Assembly (NCBI GenBank): GCA_015832175.1
Contig: WJXW01000009.1
Coordinates: forward strand, 930,001-994,000
DNA from: Paraphaeosphaeria minitans
Taxonomy: Eukaryota; Ascomycota; Dothideomycetes; Pleosporales; Didymosphaeriaceae
DNA length: 64,000 bases
Direction of reading: 5' to 3'
Both the position numbers and the translations under genes were made by a program. This document shows positions 35,886-47,800 of this stretch, piece by piece (within the stretch, counting starts at the first letter, position 1; every line of letters begins with the position of its first letter). The notes under the pieces are model-generated. The model was given only the letters and a program-made list of their open reading frames with translations, did not search any database and was not told the origin of the DNA.

Positions 35886-36123
35886 TGTTGGTTTGGCTTA
35901 ATCTGTAATCAAGTATTTAAGGGTTAATAGTATACTATTATGCAAAGGGTAAGAAGTAGGTTTAATTAATTACGTCTAGTCTATCGTATAAAGGGGCACT
36001 AAGGGCTTTATAAAGTCTCTACCTCTTAGCGCTAACCTAAGTAGTGGGTCCTTATGTAGGTCCCTATAGGTAGGTAGGCCCCCACTTTACCTAGTGCTAC
36101 TTATACAATAAACTGTATAGACA
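35886..36123 (-). repeat. 3' LTR of Z1 (238 bp)
   Basis: Ends are TGTTGGTTTGG...TATAGACA. It matches 42885-43122 and the two LTRs of Z2 over the full length. Confidence 0.94.
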
Positions 36124-37430
36124 CTAGTAACTTTTCTTTTATGCAATAGCCTATATTTATTGTACACTTCCCTTTCCTATCCTTCTCTATCTATACAGTT
36201 AGCCTTCCCCTATTAGAATAGGTTGTAGGGTAGGTACAGTATTACTATGCGGTAGAGGTTCTATTTACACCTACTCTTATATAAATAGGTAGTAACAGCT
36301 AACCTACTTAGTTTTTACCTTACCCCTTTATATAGTAGCAGAGCCGCATTGCATAGTAAGGCTCTTTCTAGGCATGTGCCTTATACGTAAACAGAAGATA
36401 GGGTGTTAAGTAATATAATGCTTAGCGCTAGGTCTTAGTAAGTAGGTATAAAAGGATGTCTCCTAGCTCCCCTAAACCCTCTCTCCTTTATCCCACTTTA
36501 ATATATATGTACCTTCCTCCCTTCTTGCCTTATTCTTTTTAGTGTCCTAGTGTCTAGTAGCTAGTGCTCTGTTACTAGTAAATGTGTATAGCTTTTTTAT
36601 ATAATACTAATTTTTAACAAAACACATATACACACACACACTTGCTATTATATAATAGCTAATAACACTATTAGTCTATTAGGCGCTAGTGCCCTTACTG
36701 CTAGTGTCTTTATGCTAGTTATTATAGGCTAGACTAGATTGCGCATCTAGGTTAACCTCCCTACTAGTTTGTCTAGTATAAAGGCCTTTATGTAGAGCCT
36801 AGCAGTAGATATATAACAAATCCTCTAGAGTATTTTTGTTTTTATTGTATAATACTAACAGGTGTAGGACAAAGAGGCTAGAGTGGCCTAGATGCCCTCC
36901 TAGGACATCGTTATACAAATCCTAATTAGTATAAACCTCTAGCAGTAGGCTGCTTATGTTATATAATATAAGGGATATTAGTAAGCGGTGCTTATCTAGT
37001 TGTACAGCTAAGTTTAAAATAAGCCTTATACTTACTTATACAGCACTACTAATACTAGTAATTAAATATTTCTAGATTATTATGTAATTCTAAGTTATAA
37101 GTCTAAATTGTACAGCGCCTATATGTAGAAGTTACATAGTGCTTATTATAAGCGTTGTGTATAGGGGGGGGTAAATGTCTTTGTTGTATAAAGGGGTAGG
37201 TAGGCCTAGTCTTAAGATATCTAAATTATTAATGCAGAAAATATATTCTTTAATATCTTTATACGATCTCCTGTAATATGTTCCCTCTCTTATAATAAAA
37301 CTATAATGTTAAATTAGTAGTAGGGCTTATACAGCCTAAAAATGAATATGTCTGTGCGAAGTTATAGTAAGTTAGACAGAAAAAATTTTTTTTTTTTTTT
37401 TTAAAAAATAGTAAGTGAAATAACAAAAGA
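36124..37430. other. Z1 region between pol and 3' LTR; possible spliced plus-strand transcript
   Basis: About 1.3 kb with no recognised protein. On the plus strand (antisense to pol) there is a TATA-like tataaaagg near 36448 followed by a CT-rich stretch (36460-36540). Two possible fungal-type introns follow: 36578-36674 (GTAAAT, gctaat at 36658, AG) and 36777-36861 (GTATAA, tactaac, AG). A CA microsatellite (36629-36640) lies inside the first, and a poly-T run is at 37386-37402. Splice-like signals are easily found by chance in such sequence. Confidence 0.3.
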
Positions 37431-37439
37431 AATGTTATA

Positions 37440-40400
37440 TAGTAGAGTAGTTACTCTATTATACAGTCCTTATTAATTCTGTCTACTAAAGCCTTAACAG
37501 TAATGTGTAGTTTATTTATTAAGATTAGTGTTTAGAGTGCCTAGTTAGGTGCTTTCTTTGTATAAGTATTAGTAGGATTATCTTTGCCATTAATCTACCT
37601 AATCTCTATAATTTCCTATTTTTCGTACAACTCCCTAATTAACATAATGTTAATTATAAGGCGTTTTTTATTTATAGTGCCTAGTTGTACTAGGCATTTG
37701 TATAGGGATTTTAAGTTAGTATAGACTATAATAGGAATTAGGGGGATCTAAAGTGTTTATATAATCTATTAGAGTGTTGTGTTTAATACAATTACATTAT
37801 TAAAACTGCCTACTAGACTGTATAATTCGCTTACTAGAACACTTCTAGTTACTCTTTTACACTTTACTAAGTTCTAGTAGATAATATTACCACAGATCTT
37901 AAAGTCCTAAGTTATTATGCGATGTTCCTTTGCTAGCATAATAATAAAGCTAAGCTATAAGCTTAGGTCTCTATTATTAGTAAAAGAGCTATCTATAAAG
38001 ATAAATAGCTTTATGCGACCTAGGTTAAGTGGAATAAATTTTAGTCCTCTTTATATATTCTAAATTTACTAGTTTAAACGCATGTTTAGTGCCTTAATAT
38101 CTTCTTCTATTAGTACTATTATTTGTGTAGTAATAGACAGGTTAAATGTTACTTCTAGTTAGCAAACTAAAGAGATATATACACCTTTTACTTATTATAC
38201 AATATATTAATATGCAGCGTCTTTGTCCTAGGGATTAATTATGTAAAGGCTTTCAGCCTGTCCCTTCTATTCTAGGGTAATAACACCCTAAATAAGTTGG
38301 ATTTTGCCTCTATTAAACTTAATTACCCTATCTTATGTTAAGACGCTTTTGTCCTTTGCACAAAACTTTATAGTATAGAGCTACTCTTCTTCTTATTATA
38401 CAAAGCTTTCTGTGACTACACTAAAGGTGTTATTAGTCTAGAGTCTAGTAATGCTAAACATCTTAGGTCCCTTATTTGTGATAAGTAGGCATAAGTTGTA
38501 CGTTAACATATGCATCTTTAGTTTCTCCTTATAGTGGTTATGGTATGTCTTAAACTAGTAGAGACCTAATTCCGCTACGCTATATAAAGGTTATACAACT
38601 TACAGAATCGTGTTTAGTAGGAAGAAATCGCGCATTTCTGCTAGTGGTTAGGCGTATAATATGTAAAGAAGTTTGTTAGTAGACTGTATATAGGCCTAAG
38701 TAATGTCTCTAAGCTTAATGTGCATATTATATAACTAAATTAGTGTTACAGAAAGAGCTAATAGCAACCTCTAGCTTATGCGCTAGATAGTAGGGGATTG
38801 TATAAAAATCTTCTCTTTTTCTTTATCTAAATAGCTAGCAAAGATAAGTCTTAATTTCTTATATAGTTAGGTTGTTTTACCTTTAATCTCTTGTACAAGA
38901 CGTAGGTTAAAGATATAGCTAGATTATTTATTAGGGTTATATAATAAGATTTTAAAAAGTGCTATTAGTAATAAAGGTATTTATTTCTGCCACATCTAAT
39001 TCTTTAAAGGGCTGGCTAGGTGTAGTAATAACACTATTTACACGAAGCTTTAGTGTAAGCTTAAAGTTATCTTTTTCTTTTTAGGTAATAAACTAGGTGT
39101 TTAGTCTTCCTAATCTTTGTTAAGCTTTACCTAATTATGTAACTATAGTAGTTTAGTCCTTCCTAGGTCTTCCCCTTAGCCTTAGCTTTAAAGCTTTAAT
39201 TTATGCAGCTATAGGAGTATCTATATCCTGTAGTTCCTATGTACTGTCTTTAGTTGCGTAATAGTATAGTTTAACCTATATATAGCGTAGTTTTAGAGGT
39301 CTATTTTTAAGCTCTAGGATAATATCTCTTCCTTTAATACTCTTAATCTTATATAGTCCTTGCTATCCCTTCTTTTCTCTCTAGGCCATAACTTTAGAGC
39401 CTAGTAGGAGTGTAAAGGTTCTGTGTAATAATAGGCTGTTTCTAGTATTAATTATATAAGTAACTTTAACTTTAGCTCTATCCTTCTTAAGCATTTTTAT
39501 TACTTTCTAAACTGCATTAGCTTGGGCGATTAGTTCTAGTAAGGGTAGAGAGTCCTTATTAATCCTTAGGTAGGCACTAAAGACTAGGAGGGTAGGTACT
39601 ATGCTATTAGGCCTAGCTGTGTTATTTAGTGCCTTTACTACTATCTATAGCACTGTCTTATTATCTATATAACTGTTAATCTTAGCTCTTAGGATGTTAT
39701 ACGCTTAGTGTAGTAGTGTATATACTCTTTTAATCTTACTTATAGCCTAGTGTGCCTCTACTAGCATTTGCCTATATTCTGCCCTAACTATCTTCGCATA
39801 ATTCTAAAACTTATTAGAAGCGAAGTTAGTTCCTAGGTTATAGATAATGTAATCTAGTGGGCCTTAGTATACATTAATCTAGTATCTTATTAAGGCATTC
39901 TAGGTGTCTTATACAGTTATTAATCTTAGGAATTAGGCTGCCTAAAAGGATGTGTCTATATTAATAACATGTAGGACATCCCTTTTACTAATTTATACAA
40001 TATTAATAATAATCTTATAGTTAAAGTATAAGTTATCTTAGATAGAGAACTTAAAGCGTCTTAGCGCTTAGTTATATAACTAGTAGTAGTAATAGAACTT
40101 CTTTACTTCTTCTAGTATAGAGCTCTCTACTTTATACCCTACCTAAGTAAGAAGCTTATACAGTCTTTCTATCTAGGGGTATCCAAAATAGCGGTGTAGG
40201 CGTTAGAGTTCTGTCTCTGTAAAAAAGAGAGCTGATTCCTTATTACTAAGGTTAAAGAAGGGGTAACCCTACTTTTATATAACTAGGACTATTGTACTGT
40301 CCCTTCGTACGATAATATCTAGGATATTATTAAAGTATACTCTAAGTCTGTTAGTATCTACTAGCGATAGTAGGAATAGTGTTAGGGAGTTAAGGATATA

Positions 40401-42431
40401 GTAGGTTACTATTCCTATAGGGTTAGTAATTTATATAGTGCCTAGAGATATCTAGGAACCCTATCCTCTAAAGCTAATGTTAGTAGATCCTAGTAACTAG
40501 TCTACTTTAGTAGTTAGGTTTTCGTATAAGTAGGTAGTAAGCTGGTCCTTTTCTACTATAGACACTTGTGTAGTGCCTATGTCCTAGAGTTCTCCTTAGT
40601 ACTTTGTATAATACTAACTAGCTAGAGTAAATAGTTATATAGGTTCCTCTATATTCTTATTATTCTTGCTATGTTAGATGTCTTCGCTAGTTGTGCAATA
40701 AAGGTAGGTAGTAGAAGTAAGGTATAAGGTAGCCTTCTATACTTCTTTTTTATTACTCTATTAGTCTTGTTTATTTTCCTCTTCTTTTGTGTAATAGTCT
40801 TCTTCCTCTAGCTCTTCTTTAAAGTTAAGGATATATACTTATACATCTATAGTAGAGGGTTTATATTTGTAGAAGTTAGCGTATAATAATATATATTGCC
40901 TTCTAGCTTGCTAGGTATCCCTTAGTAGATAGTTAGTGGACTAGCATCCTTCTTTATAGCATATAAAGTATTTCTGCTTTGTACGAGAGCTTGAACTTCT
41001 AAAGTTACCCCTTTCTTTTAGTCTAAAGGTTAATCTGCCTCTAGAGGGGCTAGATCCTCTTATGCAATTAGGATTGTTATATTGTTAATTAGTATAGTAT
41101 ACCTCTTTACTATCTTAGAGGAACTGTAACTTCTTCCTATTTTTAGTAACTTAGAGTAACGCACGAAGGTCACTAAGTAAGCCTTCTACTATATTTTTAG
41201 GATTAAACATAGCTTATTTAAGGTTAGGATGGCTGCAGTATACTTATATAATAGTAGTGTGTAGTTATAGTTTACTACTAAAGCCTTATCTAAGAGCCTT
41301 TTAGGCTAAGGTAAGCTTATTAATTATTACTTCTAGGGCCTTATGTAATGTAGTAGCTAGATTATCCCTTTTATAGCGTTTAAAGGTAAGAGTAGTCTAG
41401 TCTATTTAGTACTAATTATAATTAACACTAGTGTTAAAGTGCCTATTTAGTCTGTTATATAATTTATCCTATAGAAGTCCTAGTCTAATATTGTATAGGT
41501 AGTAGGTACTCGCACGATTAGAAAGGATTCCTAGAAAGATATTTATATACTAGTTCTATAGTATGCCTAGCCTATAGTATAGTTCTCTAAAGACTTTTGT
41601 CTTGTCTGCCAGGATATTATACAGCCTACTAGTGTAGTTATTCTCTTTACTTTAAGCCTTCTAAAAGAGAATAATCTTGTCTGGCTAGATATAAGCATAA
41701 TTTTCTAGTTGTTAAGGAGACTAGGAGTATCTAGCCTCTTTATACAATGTAGTTTATTAGGCAAAAGCAGTCTAGGTTTTAGGCTACTACTACTAGTGTG
41801 GCTCCACATATAGTGTCTCTGTCCTTACACATATAGGGATGGGCCCTAGCTGTGCTCTATATATATATATATTACCTATAGATAGTGTAGGTTACATTAT
41901 TAGGATTGTGCGAAGCAGTTTAGGTTACAGTTATAGAGTTATTATGCGAAGGGTCTATAGCTTATAGTTAAGCTATAACAGTTTAAAGAGTTTCTTTGTA
42001 TAAGTGTCTTTTATTATAGAATTAGTAGCGATAAAGCCTTTCTTTATAAGAAAAGTAATAAGCTCTCTTCTTACTACATAACTAATCTTATTAAAGGTTC
42101 TCTCCTTCTAGTTATTAAAATCTTTAGTAAAAGAAGAAATTACCTCTTTACCTTTAAGGCTTCTCACGCGATATTGCGCAATTATGTATACTATATAAGT
42201 GTTTAGCTATTTTAGAAAAGGGGGTAGGTAGCTATGTAGATCTACTCTATCCACCTAGTACTTTTGTGCAATCTCTCCTCTTAAGGTAATAGCCTTAATG
42301 TTTATTACTTCCTTTACTTATTAAAGCCATATTGCTTTAGCTTCGTCTTTCTACTAAGGAGGCAGTATTAATTGTTACGTAACGTCCTTAGGTTATAGTT
42401 CCTCTAGGAAGTCTCCTAGTCTTAAGGCCAT
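37440..42431 (-). pseudogene. Z1 gag-pol (copia polyprotein), RIP-inactivated
   Basis: The start ATG at 42431-42429 is intact and opens M-A-L-R-L-G-D-F-L. From right to left: gag (to about 41000) and an undefined protease segment; the pre-integrase zinc region near 40060-40205 (L-H-x-x-F-G-x-P...C/Y-x-x-x-x); the integrase core with Asp in I-D-T-S-F near 39950, a second Asp near 39840-39870 (N-L-G-T-N-F context) and Glu in V-E-A-H near 39765. Reverse transcriptase runs from about 39200, with the copia active site of the Q-T-D-D-T type read as T-N-N-T near 38405-38440. RNase H follows at about 37480-38000 (D-S-S-F near 38000, C-K-R-V-T-R and S-E-L-Y-S-L near 37850). The 3' limit is approximate. 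Confidence 0.87.
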
Positions 42432-42884
42432 GTTATTGTTGTCTTTCTTAGTTATACGACGTGTCTACGTTTAGTTATCGCTAGTTTAATTGTGTAACGT
42501 GTTTGCGTTTAGTTGTTGCTAGTTTAATCGTGCAACGTGTTTTTTTAGGGTTGTGAATGTGCTTACTATCTCCTTTCTTTTCTATAGAATAGCTTAGACT
42601 AGATCGTGCGACTCTTTATAGATGTGTACGCTTTGTTTCTACTTGTTATATAATCTAAAATTTAATCTCTAGTAAAGGTATTATCTCCTTTCTTTTCTAT
42701 AGAATAGCTTAGACTAGATCGTGCGACTCTTTATAGATATACGCGCTTTGTTTCTACTTATTGTATAATTTAAAATTTAATCTCTAGTAAAGGTAATAAT
42801 ACAGAGCCTACGTATCCAGCTTATAGGGCGCTCTGTCTTCAGACCTTACTAGTTTGTAGTTAATTAGAATTAACTACTAATTAG
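42432..42884 (-). other. Z1 leader between 5' LTR and gag, with two tandem duplications
   Basis: A 115-bp direct repeat at 42566-42680 and 42681-42795, and a shorter repeat of about 40 bp at about 42468-42540 (acgtgt...gctagtttaat). Z2 carries a single copy of each (54440-54658). No coding potential recognised. Confidence 0.75.
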
Positions 42885-43122
42885 TGTTGGTTTGGCTTAA
42901 TCTGCAATTAAGTATTTAAGGATTAATAGTATACTATCGTGCAAAGGGTAAGAAGTAGGTTTAATTAATTACGTCTAGTCTATCGTACAAAGGGGCACTA
43001 AGGGCTTTATAAAGTCTCTGCCTCTTAGCGCTGACCTAAGTAGTGGGTCCTTGTGCGGGTCCCTACAGGTAGGTAGGCCCCCACTTCACCTAGTGCTACT
43101 TATACGATAAACTGTACGGACA
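42885..43122 (-). repeat. 5' LTR of Z1 (238 bp)
   Basis: Ends are TGTTGGTTTGG...TACGGACA. It keeps more CG, CA and TG than the 3' copy. Confidence 0.94.
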
Positions 43123-44392
43123 GTCCCTAATACTACTAGAACTATAGTGTATCTGCTATACGTACTACGCTCGCTAGCTAAAGTATTAGTTAGTAGTAAA
43201 CCTATAATAAAAAAGTCTAACTTTATTACTAAAGTTTAGTAGCTTTAGTAAAGAAACACCTTTACTATTAAGTGTATTACTAGCTTAGGATATAAAAGAA
43301 GTACTTAAAGTAGTAGTAAGATATAAATATAGCGCCTTAATAAAATAGAAGTCCTAAGGTATAATAGTAGATTATACATCCTAGATAAACTAGTAATTAG
43401 GTAAGAGATTTTGTTATAGCACTATAACACGTATATAGTAGGCCACTTTAGTGCACATAGAACGCTTAAGACTATTAAAAGGACCTACTATTAGCCTCTT
43501 ATAAATTAAGATGTTTAGAAGTACGTAAGGACTTATACTATCTACTAAAGGAGTAAAGCTCTAAGGTATAGTAAGTATAGCTAGCTATTACCTCTTCTAA
43601 CGCTAAAGGATATCTTTAAGAAAGTCTTACTAGACTTTATAATTAGATTCCTACTAGTAAAGGCTTAAGGCAGCTACGCTTTTAATATAATTCTTATAAT
43701 TATATACTACTTTTCTAAGATAGCTATCTATATCCTAAATAGAAAACATAGAGTGTAAAAGAATTTATAGAAGCCTACTTTTAAGAGGTTATTTTAGAGT
43801 TTGGCATTTAGAAAGGTATTATATCTAATAGGGGCCCTATTTTTACCTCTACCTTTTAGGCAGAAATATACTACTAACTATAGGTAAAGCGTAGGCTTAG
43901 CACTACTTTCTACCCTTAAATAAATAGGTAAACAGAGCGCTAGAATTAGACACTTTAATAATACCTTTATATATTTATTACGTTTCTATAAATACACTAG
44001 GTTAGACTGCTCCTAATAGCTTAATTTATATATAATAACTCTATTTAAAATTTAATAAATATAACGCCTTTTTATACTATATATAGTAAGCACCCTATTT
44101 ATACTACGCCTCTTATAAATAGTAGGCTAGAGGGGGAGCTACTAGATATAGTTAAGAAAGTAAAACGTATATATATAGTGTATATGTATTACTTATAGAG
44201 CACCAACGCTTAGTATAAGAGTATTAGAGCTAGTACTATAAGAAGAAGTATAAATAAAAGTTATTTTAAAGAGGTGACTTAGTCCTACTTTAGTATAAAG
44301 AATATATATATATATTAATAACTAAGTAAGAAGCTATTAGGAAAATTCATTAGGGCCTTCTAAGTGTAGGACGCAGTTAGAATGTAGATATA
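43123..44392 (+). pseudogene. X2 integrase, piece 3
   Basis: Resumes after Z1. It contains the HHCC region (about 43410-43580), the integrase core with the first Asp near 43640, and the TER Glu near 43936-43945 in a block corresponding to X1 17365-17400. Here the integrase is continuous across the site where X1 carries Y, which confirms that Y is an insertion. Interrupted by D at 44392. Confidence 0.82.
44388..44392. repeat. Target duplication of D (atata), left copy
   Basis: The second copy is at 50979-50983. The X1 homologue without the insertion reads gtaagtatactac near 17850. Confidence 0.88.
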
Positions 44393-44804
44393 TATTACGT
44401 ACTAGATAATAATGTGGGAACTCGGGCGCTTATAAAGGTGTAATGGGACGGCGACAGGGTTATAAACGTAACAAAAGAGACGCTAAGCAACTTAGATTAG
44501 GTCACGTAATGTGCTTAGTTACTTAGTGGCACCAAGTAGTAGAGTAGGTTACGTAATATGCTTAGTTACTTAGTAACACTAAGTAACAGAGCAGCCCTAT
44601 TATATAGGAACATAAGGATAGACCTCTATACTCGTGTTTAATCTATTTATTAATCTATTATTTAGATTCTAGTAGACTAAATTGTTAACTTATTATACTT
44701 CGCAAGATACTATTATATTAACAAGACCTTCCACCTTCTATAAGTACTCCTGCCTAAGAACTAACTTTAACCCTTAAGGACTAGCTACCCTCTTAGATTT
44801 AACA
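44393..44804 (+). repeat. 5' LTR of D (412 bp)
   Basis: Begins TATTACGTACTAG and ends GATTTAACA. The U3 (to about 44600) is D-specific; the rest is shared with A, B and C. Confidence 0.94.
44500..44593 (+). repeat. 47-bp direct repeat in the U3 of D, two copies
   Basis: Copies at 44500-44546 and 44547-44593, each opening gg(t)(c/t)acgtaat. Both are also present in the 3' LTR from about 50674. Placed upstream of the TATA region, so candidate activating sequences. Confidence 0.85.
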
Positions 44805-44821
44805 TCTTAAACACCCTTAAT

Positions 44822-47800
44822 ATAAGTACTTTATAAACTCCTACCTCTTTTACAGCTTTAGGTGCTACTAAGATTACTCCTATAAAGGATAGTAGTAAAG
44901 CATATAAACCTAATCTCTACTTTAGCAAACAATCTTAAACTAATATTTAGATTCTCTAGTTAGACCTCTACTTCTTTAACTTAGACAAACCCCTTAAAGA
45001 CAAAAAGAAGGTTATTTTCGCAGTAATATATATGTGAGGAGATATAGGATTATAGATCTATCTCTACCTTAAAAAGTACCTAGGAATAAACCATAATAAT
45101 AATAACAACAATTACGTAAACAAGCACGCTAATATAGTTAACATTATTAAAAATTATAATAACTTTAAGAAATACCTTAAATAACTCTTTAGGATCGCTA
45201 ACAAGGACTCTATTATAAAAGCAAAGATTTAGACTATAATTTAGAAATAATTAGTAGCTAAGTATATAGCTAAGTTTTATAGATACGCTGTGCAGCTTAA
45301 CTAAGATAATAAATCTCTTTAGGATATATATAAATAAGGACTTAAATAGAAACTATGTAAGGAACTCTTACATAGTAGTGCACAAATTGCTAACTTTAAA
45401 GAACTATATAAAGAAACTATTAGAATTAATAGAGAATAGTTTTTACTACAATAGGAGCTCTACTAAAACCCTAAGGCAATAAGCTTTAGATAACCAGCAA
45501 AAATAGTTTATAAGAACCCTATTAGAATTGTTTAAAAGTAACAGCTAAGGAACTACTAGAGATATAAACTAATAGAAGATATCTAGTTTAACTACTTAGG
45601 CAAAGGAAAAGGAGGAAGGATAAGCCCTAAGTAGCCTAATAAACGCGTCTCTAATAGAAGTTAATAATTAATAACTAAGACCTATAAATGCTTTACATGT
45701 AGTAAACTAGGCTACATAGCTAGAAACTGTAGATTAAAGAATAAAGTCTATTAAACTAAGTTAAATGTACTAACTATTAAGGACTAAGAACCTAATAAGG
45801 AATAGAAAGTTATTACAACGCTATTTAGTTACTAACGCGTTACACTAGAACAAAGTAAGTAATTAGATTTACCTAACTTATAACTATATAAAGATCTAGA
45901 AGACAACTCTAATATATACCACAATATAGAAGACGTAGAAGAGATACTAAGATCTCCTACTCCTTACCTATAAAGTAGGTAGGAAGAAGACAACCCTATA
46001 TCACCTAAGTATAAACTAAATGTTTAGGACTACATAGAACCCTACTAGGCACTAAAAGGGATATAACCCTATAAAAATAAGGAATTAGACTACGTACTAA
46101 AGTACTACCTAGACTACTAAAATCCTATATACTAATTCTGTATATAGACGCATTGCAAAGAACTAATATACACATAATATAAAATAGAGAAAGAGGAGAA
46201 TAAGAAATAACCTAAAAGGAAACTGCGCTATAGATAGATATAGACAGACTACTCTATCGCAGCTTACAACGAACACCTCTAGGATAAATAATAAGTAAAA
46301 TACTTTCTTTATCTTACGCTAAAGGGTAATAAATACTATAATATGCTTATTAATAGAGACTATATGTAACTGTACTAGTATACGTGTCTAAACTAAGACT
46401 ATAAATACCACTATATAGCTAAACGTTTAGACGGCTTTGTAAACTACCCTACGTAAGAAGTAATAACAGAGCTACTAATTTAACTAGTACACAGAAATAG
46501 TAAAGACTATAGGAGGAAAAACAGAAGAATATCCTTACAGGAAGAAAAAAAAGATAATCTACATAAGCTATATACTTAAGAATAATAATAGAAGCGGATG
46601 CTTAGAAACGTATACTAGGCACTAGAACTTAACTATAACCTACATAAACAGATGTCTTTTTTAGGCCTAAACTTAGACGAGAAAACACCTTTATTAAATT
46701 AAATACTATAGTAAGCATAGTATTAGTTAAGCTACTAGTATAGCTTAAAGGAATATAGGCTTAAGCTCTTATAGACTTAGAAGTAGGAAAGAACTTTATA
46801 TCTTATTAGATAGCAAGATAAGTAAGACTTATAATATTAGAGAAAGAAGTACCCTATATTATTTATATTACAAATAGATCTCTAATGCCTAAGACACCTT
46901 AAATATACTAGGAGGTCACTACTATAATGATAGTCTAAGAACATAGCGAGGAACTTACCTTAGATATCTTACTAGAATATAAGTATAAGTTAGTCTTAGA
47001 ATTACCTTAGTTAACGATACACAACCTACAGATTAACTAGGGTATAAAGAAAATATTATTTAAACGCTGTAATTATATATTATAAGCAAAGCCTACGCAT
47101 TAACTAAAAATAATAGTAGATAAGGGAGTTATTAATAATATAATACCGCGATAGATAGTTAAAAAATAGAAGTATACCTTAGCAGACGCTAGTAAGAACT
47201 ACTAGGTTAAGAAGTGTAAGAAGGAGGACAACAGTACACCTTTTACCTTACTAAGAGAGTATAGGAAATAGACATATATATTTATAGAAAAGGAAGGAAA
47301 AGCAAACCTACTAGAACATTAACTCTAGGATCTTATAATAGACCTAGAAGAAGGGAAGACGCCACCCTTTAGACTACTATATAGTAAGATAGGAGAAGAA
47401 CTCCTTAAAGAACGTAATTTTATTAAAACAAACCTTAAAAAAGAATATATATAACTATTAAAGTTACTAGTAGTAAGCCCTTTTATATTTATTAAGAAAA
47501 AGGATAGATTAGACAGACTATACGTTAACTACTAATAACTTAACAACATAATAATAAAGAACTAATATCTACTACTAAATATTGTAGAGTTACAAGATTA
47601 ACTATCCTAAGCTAAGATATTTATAATAATAGATCTAAGAGACAGTTACCACCTTATATAAATTAAGAAAGGTAAAGAATAGAAAACAGCGTTTTAATTA
47701 CGCTATAGATTATTTAAATATAAGATGATACCTTTTAGACTTATAAACGCACTAGCAGCTTTTATAGCACTTATTAATAACGTACTCTGCGAATATCTAG

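Larger units (their letters stand above)
35886..43122 (-). mobile_element. Copia element Z1, complete, RIP-inactivated (7.2 kb)
   Basis: LTRs of 238 bp are at 35886-36123 (3') and 42885-43122 (5'). The target duplication gttcc (35881-35885) versus gtccc (43123-43127) differs at one base; X1 has gtccc at the empty site. It interrupts X2. RIP is only moderate: many CA and TG remain and a gag ATG survives. Confidence 0.93.

Noticed and set aside
36625..36642. CA microsatellite as a sign of unmutated host DNA
   Set aside because: It lies inside Z1 and is short; not evidence of host sequence.
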